NCBI GenBank assembly: GCA_016841605.1
Contig: JAENYV010000022.1
Coordinates: 1 to 36,296 of the forward strand
Source: Dethiobacter alkaliphilus
Lineage (GTDB): Bacteria; Bacillota; Dethiobacteria; DTU022; UBA8154
Length of the DNA: 36,296 bases
Direction: 5' to 3'
In this document: positions 25,313 to 32,823 of the stretch, piece by piece
How the letters are laid out: the number at the start of each line of letters is the position of its first letter
Numbering within the stretch: position 1 is the stretch's first letter
Position numbers and translations under genes: made by a program
Notes under the pieces: model-generated
Database searches by the model: none
What the model was told of the DNA's origin: nothing
Seen by the model: only the letters and a program-made list of their open reading frames with translations

Positions 25313-26188
25313 ATGTTAATCAAAGATGTTTGTAGAAAATGCATGCTTACCAAAAAAGCAATCGAATATTATGAAAAACAGGGTCTCATTCAACCGGAAA
25401 TTGACGAAAACGGTTACAGAAACTTTACAAACAAGGATATTGAGATTTTAAAAGAGGTATCTGTTTTAAGAAAGCTTGGTATCAGCATCGCGGACATTAA
25501 ATTTATTCTCCATGCCGGCGACAACAAAGCTGCTGCTTTAACTAAATGTAAACATCTGATGGAACTGCGGCTGGAAAAGGCTAGCGCACAGTATGAATTC
25601 ATGGAGAAATTGATAAGCAATTATGATATTGAACAAGGGATCGATTATGTACAAACTTTTGATGATTTTTTTACGATTAAAGAAAAGCTTATACAAGCAT
25701 TCCCTGGAAGCTACGGTATGTATTTAAATATTCATTTTGGCCGGTTTCTCAATGAAAAAATAGATACTATCGCAAAAGAAGAAGCGTATAATGGCATTAT
25801 TAATTATCTCGATGGTATAGAAAATTTTTTCACAGCCGAACTGGAAGAATATCTTGATAACTATTTTTCAATTATAGAAAAAGCTGATATGGAAAAAATT
25901 AACAGCATGGTTTTGAACGCAATTGATAATGTTGAAGAATTTATCGAAAGCAATAAGAAAACAGTGGAGGAATATTTGGAGGTACGGGCTTCCGAAGAAT
26001 TTAAAAAATCACCTGCTTATAAACTGCAACAGTTGCTTATACAATTTCAACAACAAAGCGGCTACTGTGATGTTTTTCTTTCAAATTTAAAAATCCTGAG
26101 CACTTCTTATCGTGATTATACAAACAAACTTGAAGCAGCTAACAAAAAATTTATGAAATTATTTCCACAATATAAGAATTCGTGTTGA
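25313..26188 (+). CDS. MerR-family transcriptional regulator
   Basis: 291 residues. The N-terminal winged HTH is clear: CMLTKKAIEYYEKQGLIQPE, then NGYRNFTNKDIEILKEVSVLRKLG, and a FILHAGD end to the DNA-binding part. The remaining 200 residues are helical and highly charged (FHFGRFLNEKID, EFIESNKKTVEEYLE), unlike metal-sensing MerR proteins, which are short and end in cysteines. A small-molecule ligand is more likely. GAGGTG lies five bases before the ATG. The promoter is of the 19-base-spacer type, so autoregulation is expected. It converges on the AlkD-like gene and no target gene is adjacent. Confidence 0.92.
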   Translation: MLIKDVCRKCMLTKKAIEYYEKQGLIQPEIDENGYRNFTNKDIEILKEVSVLRKLGISIADIKFILHAGDNKAAALTKCKHLMELRLEKASAQYEFMEKLISNYDIEQGIDYVQTFDDFFTIKEKLIQAFPGSYGMYLNIHFGRFLNEKIDTIAKEEAYNGIINYLDGIENFFTAELEEYLDNYFSIIEKADMEKINSMVLNAIDNVEEFIESNKKTVEEYLEVRASEEFKKSPAYKLQQLLIQFQQQSGYCDVFLSNLKILSTSYRDYTNKLEAANKKFMKLFPQYKNSC

Positions 26189-26239
26189 TGATGATTCGCT
26201 TTGCATTTTTGCATTATCGCTGCTGCCCGGATAAATGTG

Positions 26240-26944
26240 TCATCCTGCAGATTTCCCGACCTTCAGTGTCCTCAGATATTGCTTCTGCGCATCCGTGATC
26301 CGATAACTTTCTATGGCCTTTTGAATCGTTTTATTATGCGTCCAGGGGCGAAGGCGGCGTTTTTCGATAAACGGAATCGCCGCATCGTACTGCTTGTGCA
26401 TCGCCGTTGCAAAAAACCACGCCACCATCATTTTGACGTAGTACTCGTCCGAATCGACGGCGGCAACCATCTCCAAGCATTCCGGCTGAAATGCTTCGTC
26501 AAGGAAATAGCTCATCAGCATTCCCATGCCGAAACGGCAGGTATAGGTATGCGGGGATGCCATCCATTCCTTTATCTTTTTAAAAAGCTCCGGCAAGTGT
26601 TTCTTGAATACCTTCGGACTCATCAGGTCGCAGGTCGCCCAATTGTCGACAAACGGCAAAAACACGTCGATTGCCGCCACTGTCTGCTCAAAATCGCCGA
26701 TCCGCTCAATCAAAAAACCGTGCAGATTGTTTTCCTCATAATACTGATGCGGCAAAATCCGCAAAAACTCCGCCGCTTCGGCGGTCTTGGCAAACTCCTT
26801 CGCCAGCTTTCGCAACGCCGGTGTCCGCACGCCGATAATCGTCGCAGGGTCTACCGTTGGCATCAGCTTGGCGTGAAAATCGCGATACTCCACATCCTGA
26901 AGCGAAAACAGTCTCTCTCTTACCGTCTGCTCAATCCCACTCAT
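26240..26944 (-). CDS. AlkD-like DNA alkylation repair protein (HEAT-repeat glycosylase)
   Basis: 234 residues of helical HEAT-like repeats. Residues matching the B. cereus AlkD active groove (Trp109, Asp113, Arg148, Trp187) can be placed: Trp102 and Asp106 in NWATCDL, Arg137 in YTCRFGMG, and Trp176 in MVAWFFAT. Such enzymes remove 3-methyladenine or 7-methylguanine bulky adducts without base flipping. The ATG at 26944 follows GGAGGTG with seven bases spacing. The gene is notably richer in GC than the MerR gene next to it, suggesting a different origin. It stands alone, facing the MerR gene. Confidence 0.93.
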   Translation of the reverse strand: MSGIEQTVRERLFSLQDVEYRDFHAKLMPTVDPATIIGVRTPALRKLAKEFAKTAEAAEFLRILPHQYYEENNLHGFLIERIGDFEQTVAAIDVFLPFVDNWATCDLMSPKVFKKHLPELFKKIKEWMASPHTYTCRFGMGMLMSYFLDEAFQPECLEMVAAVDSDEYYVKMMVAWFFATAMHKQYDAAIPFIEKRRLRPWTHNKTIQKAIESYRITDAQKQYLRTLKVGKSAG

Positions 26945-27106
26945 CGCTAGGCACCTCCGTGAAAAGAATTATACCAAAAAATGCGGAGGAATAGAGGCTT
27001 TAAGTAATAGATTCCAAAAGATAAGCAATACACTCTCCGGGAATATGACAGATACGCTTGAGTCTGATGGGGCCTTGGCGACAAGATTTGTCATTCGTTT
27101 ATACTT

Positions 27107-29323
27107 CTAGCGGATACCTTGGTAATATTCGTCAAGCATTTGCAGAAGCAGCCAAGAGCCGGGCATGTTTTTCTTCATATATTCGTCGCCGTTTTTCCGG
27201 CGCAGGTCCTCAGCGAACGCCTTGAAAGCGTCGTACCAGTCCTGACCAGTGTTGGCCGGAAGATCTATATTCTCCGTCTCGCCGAGAATATCTCTACAGG
27301 CCGAAGCCATGATGTGGCCGTCAAGGCCGGTCCGACCGCCCTGTTCAAACAAAGTAAAGCAATAACGAAGTGTGTAGTTTCCATAATAAATCATTTCTCT
27401 GTATTCAATCGGGTGCGCGTCGATATAGGCCCCGGGATTTGATTCCTCGTAGGGGGAGGAGCAGATGGTTTCAACAAGCTTGGCAAGGTAGCCGGCTACG
27501 GGCACACTCCCGTGCTCGATCGCCTGTGCGTAACAGGCTTGAATGTGTGTCATGACATATTTCTGTGTGTCAAGCGCATCCTCATAGATATCAGAGGGAA
27601 ACTTCTCCTTGATGGAGGAAGCGTAACGGCTTCCGTCCTGCGGTGTCCAATACTCTTTCAGCTCGTATTCTCCGGCCGCGTTCTTCTCAAAAGTGATGGC
27701 TACCGGCATATGACTGCCGCGGGTTTCAAAAAAACCGCTTCCCCCGTAACCAAACTCCATATAGAGCGCCACTGCATAGACTGTGGTCGTGCTGCCGCTT
27801 TCCAAGGTTTTGAGAACTGTATGGGCTTCGGCGGCAAAATCGCCGCTATGGTATTGATCCGTGTTGGCGGTAAGAACCGCGTCGGCAACGCAGGCGTCAA
27901 GGTTGGTGCAGTCAACTTCTGTGGTGACATTTATCGTTCCGTCACCGCCGCCGACCAGAGGAATCAGTCCGTAGGATGCCGTAAAGGCAGGGGTGTTGAG
28001 CAGATCTACGGTCTTTTCCTGTATACCGCCGCTTCCATTCGGAAGAGAGGCGGTCAGTGTCAACTCGGTATAGCTATCGTTCAGCGCGATACTGTAACGC
28101 TCTCCCGGCTTCCATGCCCTGGCGTCGTTGATATTATCCATATGATGAATGCTTTGGGAAAAACCATCCTCAAACTCAAGCCTGCCCGCTAGATGGATAT
28201 TCCATTCCTCCAGCTTTTCATAGCCCTCCGGAATCTTGAAGCTGACTTCGTTTTTTGTGTGGTATGCACTTGCCGCAAGCTGCTCCAGCGCCTCCTCTGC
28301 GGAAAGGGGGACGGCCTTTGCTCCCGTAAAAGTGCAGCCCGCGCTGACGGCAACAATCAGCAAGACAGCTACCATCGCCGGGACAACAGCTTTGGGATTC
28401 TCAATGATCATCTTCAATCTTTCCTTAATACCTCGTTTTCCTGAAAGCATTGTGGTCGCGGCGCAAATGAAACCGGCGGGAGATTTTCTGACCGCGATCA
28501 TATCGATAAGCGTGTGTCCGTAAGCGAGGCGGTTTTCCTCACCGATCCTCTTGATGACTGTTTCGTCGCAGGCAAGCTCCGAATCCTCCCGCGACAGGAT
28601 GGCCGCGGCCCAAACGAGAGGATTCCACCAGTAAGCCGCTATGCACAGACCTCGCAGAATCGACCAGATGTGGTCGCCGTGTCGGTAATGACAAAGCTCG
28701 TGGGCGAGTACATAATGGATATCGTCTTCCCTTTCCAAGGCTTGCGGCGTCAGATAAATCGACGGGTGAAGAAGGCCGAACAGACAGGGTGATGCAAGGC
28801 CGTCAGCGATATAGACGGGAAGCCTGCAGCAGGCATCGGGACGCGCTTTTCGTCTTTTCCGGAGCTTCCTGTAAAATACAAGATTAATGCCAAGAAACCA
28901 TAGTCCCACCGCGATGCCGCCGATCAGCCAGACGATTCCTAATATGCGCCCCGGCACAACACCCGGCGAATCAATGAAGATATAGCTTCTTAAATCCTTA
29001 TTTCTGCTTTCCAGGGAGTATCCCCGTATTTCATGAAGGGTACCGCTTCCGGCCGCCCGGGCTTCATCCGGCGACATTTCCGTATTCCTGATCATATCGG
29101 AATACCCCTGTATATCCGATAAAGAACCGGTTATCTGTAAGTTAGCCACAGCGTTCATCACGCTAAGCGGGCTTTCGATCAGCGGGAAAGGCATCAAGAG
29201 GCGCAGCAGAACCATCCCCCACAGGGCATATTGCAGGCGGCAGCTGATTTTTTTCCGAAACAGAGATCGCAAAATGATCAGAACTACGATCAGCACGGAT
29301 GAGGTGATCATACACTCGATCAT
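27107..29323 (-). CDS. M56-family membrane metalloprotease (BlaR1-like sensor)
   Basis: 738 residues. Hydrophobic segments lie at about 5-22, 35-50, 125-150 and 315-335. The cytoplasmic protease motif is HELCHYRHGDH (His208, Glu209, His212), followed by ELACDE near 250, a likely third ligand. BlaR1-type proteins cut the paired BlaI repressor when their outer domain senses a signal. Here the 400-residue outer domain is not penicillin-binding-like (no SxxK, SxN or KTG motif seen), so the signal is probably not a beta-lactam. The start overlaps the BlaI stop as ATGA (29320-29323). The DNA is GC-rich compared with the rest of the window. Confidence 0.92.
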   Translation of the reverse strand: MIECMITSSVLIVVLIILRSLFRKKISCRLQYALWGMVLLRLLMPFPLIESPLSVMNAVANLQITGSLSDIQGYSDMIRNTEMSPDEARAAGSGTLHEIRGYSLESRNKDLRSYIFIDSPGVVPGRILGIVWLIGGIAVGLWFLGINLVFYRKLRKRRKARPDACCRLPVYIADGLASPCLFGLLHPSIYLTPQALEREDDIHYVLAHELCHYRHGDHIWSILRGLCIAAYWWNPLVWAAAILSREDSELACDETVIKRIGEENRLAYGHTLIDMIAVRKSPAGFICAATTMLSGKRGIKERLKMIIENPKAVVPAMVAVLLIVAVSAGCTFTGAKAVPLSAEEALEQLAASAYHTKNEVSFKIPEGYEKLEEWNIHLAGRLEFEDGFSQSIHHMDNINDARAWKPGERYSIALNDSYTELTLTASLPNGSGGIQEKTVDLLNTPAFTASYGLIPLVGGGDGTINVTTEVDCTNLDACVADAVLTANTDQYHSGDFAAEAHTVLKTLESGSTTTVYAVALYMEFGYGGSGFFETRGSHMPVAITFEKNAAGEYELKEYWTPQDGSRYASSIKEKFPSDIYEDALDTQKYVMTHIQACYAQAIEHGSVPVAGYLAKLVETICSSPYEESNPGAYIDAHPIEYREMIYYGNYTLRYCFTLFEQGGRTGLDGHIMASACRDILGETENIDLPANTGQDWYDAFKAFAEDLRRKNGDEYMKKNMPGSWLLLQMLDEYYQGIR

Positions 29324-29706
29324 TTGCCCGACTCCTTTTCCGCCTCGCGCAAAATAGCGTAAAGCTCGTCGATATCCTCTTTGGTCAGTACCTTTTGCCC
29401 TGCCATAGACGACACCATCAGCCCAATGCTGCCACCGTATACCTTAGAAAGAAAGCTCTCGGTTTCACAGGCAGCGGCATCCTCCTTTTTTAGAACGGGA
29501 TAAAAGAGCTTGGAGCGCCCGCCTGCTTCAAAGCGAACCGCGCCCTTGGTGGCCATTCGCGAAAGCATCATAAAGATGGTTCCTTTCGTCCATCCGGTAT
29601 CGTCCTTAAGAGCGGAAACAAGCTGCGCAATCGTGCGCGGCGCTTCCTCCCACAGCAGATTCATTAGCTTCCATTCGCCATCCGACAGACTGATGCTTCG
29701 ATTCAC
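29320..29706 (-). CDS. BlaI/MecI/CopY-family repressor
   Basis: 128 residues. The winged helix carries LSDGEWKLMNLLWEEAPRT and WTKGTIFMMLSRMATKGAVRF, the BlaI/MecI pattern. The C-terminal half is the dimerisation and cleavage region. GTG at 29706 is the start, with GGGAGG seven bases upstream. It is the first gene of a two-gene operon with the M56 protease, which would cleave it on signal. No beta-lactamase or other effector gene is next to the pair, so the regulon lies elsewhere or was lost. Its operator is at 29726-29777. Confidence 0.94.
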   Translation of the reverse strand: MNRSISLSDGEWKLMNLLWEEAPRTIAQLVSALKDDTGWTKGTIFMMLSRMATKGAVRFEAGGRSKLFYPVLKKEDAAACETESFLSKVYGGSIGLMVSSMAGQKVLTKEDIDELYAILREAEKESGK

Positions 29707-29725
29707 GGTAAATCCTCCCTACTTT

Positions 29726-29777
29726 GGTTGACATTTGTTGCCTTTATTGTAGAACAAAAGGATAACAATTGTCAACC
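29726..29777 (-). promoter_or_regulatory. BlaI-type promoter and inverted-repeat operators
   Basis: GGTTGACATTTGTT (29726-29739) and AACAATTGTCAACC (29764-29777) are inverted copies matching at 13 of 14 positions. On the minus strand the right copy contains the -35 TTGACA (29770-29775). The -10 TACAAT is at 29746-29751 with an 18-base spacer, and the left copy lies between the start point and the ribosome site. Two bound repressor dimers would bracket the promoter. Confidence 0.75.
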
Positions 29778-30093
29778 ATGTTTTTTAGGAATAAATGAAA
29801 AACATACCCCAAAAAACCGGGGCCGGCGATGGACATGAATGATTGCAGTAATTATTCATAGCTTGTAAAAGTGCTGAAGTCACCGGAAACAGGCGGTAAA
29901 TACTACGCTTATCTCTTCAGATTAAGAATAGAAAGCGGTTAACTATTGTTTCAAAAATAAAGCCTATAGAAAAGGAGAGGAATAAGGCGTAATATTTCAT
30001 TACGTCCAATTTACGGCAATAGTTTAGAATATCATCAACTGATAACACCGTATTTACTTTATATTCTATATTTTATTTTAACTTGTTTGGCGG
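29778..30093. other. Intergenic, no gene seen
   Basis: AT-rich spacer between the BlaI operator and the zinc-ribbon gene. A CCCC-A6-CCGGGG stem (about 29806-29822) is the only structure noticed; it lacks a clear T-run. Confidence 0.4.
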
Positions 30094-30124
30094 TATAATA
30101 TAAATGCAACTGAACGAGTGTTCA
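30094..30124 (+). promoter_or_regulatory. Promoter -10 and palindrome before the zinc-ribbon gene
   Basis: TATAAT (30094-30099) is a perfect -10 without a good -35. TGAACGAGTGTTCA (30111-30124) is a five-base-arm palindrome at the expected start point, of the kind bound by TetR-family repressors. The gene starts 31 bases later. Confidence 0.5.
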
Positions 30125-30154
30125 TTATAAAGAACTACAATGGAGGTGGATTCT

Positions 30155-30544
30155 ATGGTTAATAATAATAATGATGATGGGTATAGCTTTGATGATTCTT
30201 TGTCGCCTTGTCATAAGGTGCCTACTCTCATCAGAGCTATGCACGAAGAAGAACGCACACGCAATCGTAAACAAGGAATTGAACACTACATCGAGGAGAT
30301 TAAGAACTGGGAGTATGCTTATTGTGCGGATTGCAGACAGATAAGGTTCAGTTCAGAGCTTGAAGCAACACCTGAGGGGGTCCGTTGCTCCAAGTGCAAA
30401 GGCTATAGAGTGGAAGCTCCTGGTTGGATTGTTTGTCCCCATCACAAAGATTCTATGGTTAAATGCCCTCGGGCAGGCAAGAGAATCGTGAAGCTGGGGC
30501 AGGGAGCTGTATGCCAGGATCATTGCAATTTCCGGTTGTCCTAA
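30155..30544 (+). CDS. Zinc-ribbon protein of unknown function
   Basis: 129 residues from the ATG at 30155, chosen over 30140 because GGAGGTG lies just inside the longer version, at proper distance from the second ATG. The N-terminus is a low-complexity Asn/Asp run (VNNNNDDG), then a charged helix (MHEEERTRNRKQGIEHYIEEI). The core is CADCRQIRF followed by CSKCKGYRV, a CxxC...CxxC zinc ribbon. A second group follows: CPHH, CPRAGKR and CQDHC. No known family is recognised. It stands alone behind its own promoter and next to the pseudogene region. Confidence 0.75.
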   Translation: MVNNNNDDGYSFDDSLSPCHKVPTLIRAMHEEERTRNRKQGIEHYIEEIKNWEYAYCADCRQIRFSSELEATPEGVRCSKCKGYRVEAPGWIVCPHHKDSMVKCPRAGKRIVKLGQGAVCQDHCNFRLS

Positions 30545-30629
30545 TGATGTGATGGCGGATGGTAAAATCTGATTTGCCTTAAAATCGGAGAAGTTGAGCA
30601 GATCCGGACCCAAGGATGTGTTGTTGGAG

Positions 30630-30909
30630 ATGAGTTTTACAGAAGACCGGAATAATCCGCTTCAGGCAAGCAGATCATTATACCTGAAGTGGGTCTAGAA
30701 GGTCAGAAAAAGATCAGCTCCGGCAGGGTACGAGAGAGAAAGGCTGTCGGCATCAAATGCAATGGGAATTTCAGGATTATGACGATGTTGTTTATTGTGC
30801 CGACAACTTTAGCACCAAATTTTGCTTAACGATGCTTGCATTTTGGCTCGGGAGGCGCTTTTTTTTTGGTGCGGTCCTGAGATTTGTCGGTCAGGCTCTG
30901 ACTTGTTAA
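30630..30909 (+). pseudogene. Decayed MoeB/ThiF/HesA-type adenylyltransferase
   Basis: Two fragments of an E1-like adenylyltransferase can be read. MSFTEDR begins at 30630. After a frame lesion the sequence reads KQIIIPEVGLEGQKKI (about 30668-30708), matching the N-terminus of MoeB/ThiF proteins (SRQIxLPExGxEGQxKL). After a large internal deletion that removed the GxGGLGSP nucleotide loop, another frame reads YDDVVYCADNFSTKF (about 30770-30820), matching the family's YDVVxDxTDNFxTRF motif. It ends GAVLRFVGQALTC and a stop at 30907-30909. The catalytic core is gone, so it is dead. A 30-codon open frame just before it (about 30556-30652) may be the tail of a lost partner gene. Confidence 0.72.
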
Positions 30910-31027
30910 CATAATTCCAAACAATAAATATTACTTCTTTGCAACAACTTATAGATATCTTTTCTGCTACCTATTAGAGACAACATATACTAACCTTTTC
31001 TTTTATATTGAAATCCTTTCACCAAGA

Positions 31028-31620
31028 TTATCGACATTGTTCGTTTTTTGTTTCGCGCGGCTCCCGTGCAGGAGGGTCCGTCCCCAGCGCACGTCCCGGG
31101 CCTTCCTGCCGGAGAAACTTTGCCTTCCAGCGGTATACCAGTAAAACCGCCACCAGTGCTGTTGTCCCCTCGGCAAAGACCAGGGTTATCCAGATTCCCA
31201 ACTCTCCCCAAAAGATGGGAAATATAACCAAACCCAGCACCGTAAATACAAGCCCACGGGAAACGGCTACCACCATGGAGTTACCCGCTTTTTCCATAGA
31301 GGTAAAAAACATAGAAACAACAATGCCCACCGGCATGAAGAGCATGGACCAGCTGATGATCCGGGCAACGCGCAGCGTCAAGGCCAGGGCCCCGGCATGA
31401 CCCGGGATAAAAAGGGTCGCCATTGCTCCGGCCTGCCGGCACAACACGATAAAAAAGAGTAGTCCCACTGATAGGGAGACGGCTAATAGACGGTTCAGGG
31501 TACCCTGAACCCGGTGGAGATGACCGGCACCGTAGTTATAGCTCAAAATGGGCTGGGTTCCGTTACTCAATCCGATGAAAACCATCACGCCAACCATTAA
31601 CAACTCGCCCAGTATGATTC
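31028..31620 (-). pseudogene. C-terminal remnant of a MATE efflux transporter
   Basis: About 197 codons on the minus strand match the C-terminal half of a MATE multidrug exporter: GLSNGTQPILSYNYGAGH, then five hydrophobic segments and a charged tail. The N-terminal half, including its start, is missing. The open frame begins at a junction near 31615-31635 with a serine recombinase fragment in a different frame. A MATE protein of usual length has about 450 residues. It cannot be a working transporter as it stands. Confidence 0.78.
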
Positions 31621-32300
31621 ATACCACAGGTCCTTCAGGGTCCAGTTAGGCTTCCAGCCAAACCCGAACTTTTTCATTTTATGGACCGACGGGGTTTCGT
31701 ACCCGTGTTTATTTAGATATTGGGATTTTTTATTGCAGCCGTAGCCATCCATGTACATTTTGAAAATTAGCCTAATGGTTCCGGTCACCTCTTCATCTAT
31801 CATGAGTTTGTTTTTGTCCGCCGGGTCTTTCATATATCCGTAATGCTGGACTATAACCAGGCCTTCCTTTTGCTTCTGCCGGATATTGGCGGTAATCTTT
31901 TTGCTTAAGTCTTTCAAGTACATTTCGTTGTACCAGGCTCTGATGCCGAGCATGGTATCGTCATCGCTTTCGCTGTCATAGTTATCGCTTTTCAGCATTG
32001 GCCTTATCTTTTATCATCCAGGTAATCCAGGAAAAGGAGCACCTTGGCATTGTGCCTCCCTATCCTGGAAAGGTCTTTGGCCACAAGGGTGTCCACCATG
32101 CCGCCCTCTATCAGTTCCTTTAAATTATTTAACCTTTCCCTTTCAAAAGTATAGCCGCTGACATTATTATCTTTGAAAATATTAATTAGCTCAAGCCCGC
32201 TTTGCCTGGCGAAATCAATGATTACCTTCTTTTGTGCCTCAATGCTCTCTTTTTTGCCGTCCTCATCCCTGTAAACTCTGACATACCCATCTGCCCTCAT
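31597..32300 (-). pseudogene. Frameshifted, truncated serine recombinase (large resolvase type)
   Basis: The first part, from ATG at 32300 to a stop at 32004, is a resolvase domain: GYVRVYRDEDG, then DFARQSGLELINIFKDNNVSG and VAKDLSRIGRH. The second part, from 31998, is the recombinase domain: SDNYDSESDDDTMLG, then NEMYLKDLSKKI and EEVTGTIRLIFKMYMDGYG. Restoring one A near 32004 would join them as KRIRPMLKSDN. The motif that should read RVS, with the catalytic serine, reads RVY here. The C-terminal 250 or so residues, including the zinc and coiled-coil region, are gone at the MATE junction. It is a dead mobile-element remnant. No att sites were recognised. Confidence 0.85.
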
Positions 32301-32489
32301 GGTTTATTAAACTCCCCTCATATCAATGTGGCAACAACCTCCCGGCGTTACTTCCTGGTCTGTCACATGATAAAATGCAATGCTGACTTAATCAAGTAGA
32401 TTCGCATTTTTGAGGTAGTTTAATATAACCTTCAAGAGCAGAGCAGCACTTACATAATCTCTTTCAAAACAAATACCCTATGGAACATT
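32301..32489. other. Intergenic, nothing recognised
   Basis: AT-rich spacer upstream of the recombinase remnant. GGGGAG on the minus strand at about 32315 would be that gene's old ribosome site. No other signal is seen. Confidence 0.35.
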
Positions 32490-32714
32490 ATGGATAAGCC
32501 AATTTGGCTGTATATAAAAGGGGTAACACGTTCGTAAATGGGAACAAAAACTAACCTTCGGATTTTTGGCTTCATGGGTATACTTGGACATAAAGACATG
32601 TTAGAATTAGTAGAATAATTTGTCGGATGTGATTTAATGCCTCAAAAGAGCTATGGTGAACTTGAACAGCATATCTTTGATACATTGCAAAGGGATGGAT
32701 GTTTCAATTTTTGA
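32490..32714 (+). pseudogene. Degenerate frame with two internal stops, unknown
   Basis: From an ATG at 32490 one frame runs 75 codons with two in-frame stop codons. The longest piece at the end includes CDLMPQKSYGELEQHIFDTL, which looks protein-like. No family is recognised. It could be a chance frame in AT-rich DNA. Its place beside three other relics makes a decayed gene possible. Confidence 0.25.
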
Positions 32715-32823
32715 TGTGCGCCCGAAGCGGCGGCTGGCAAAAACATCCGGCATAAATCAAGAGACAAGTGCACCCATTTTGAGGTCTTTCTCGGAATAAG
32801 AAGTTATATAACATAAAGGAGAG

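Noticed and set aside
26201-26950. Plus-strand open frame of 249 codons opposite the AlkD-like gene
   Set aside because: It mirrors a GC-rich gene with recognised catalytic residues. Its own translation is Arg/Cys/His-rich with no known motif.
27512-28192. Plus-strand open frame of 226 codons opposite the M56 gene
   Set aside because: Antisense shadow of the M56 outer domain, with no ribosome site and no motif.
30745-30872. Nested 8-base inverted repeats (TGTCGGCA/TGCCGACA and GCACCAAA/TTTGGTGC) as a structured RNA
   Set aside because: The region is better explained as the second part of the MoeB/ThiF pseudogene. The stems are short and widely spaced.
31028-32300. A single recombinase-MATE fusion gene
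   Set aside because: The two parts are in different frames with stops between them, and each lacks essential domains.
31000-32820. Intact insertion sequence or integrated element
   Set aside because: No terminal inverted repeats, attachment sites or intact recombinase were found.
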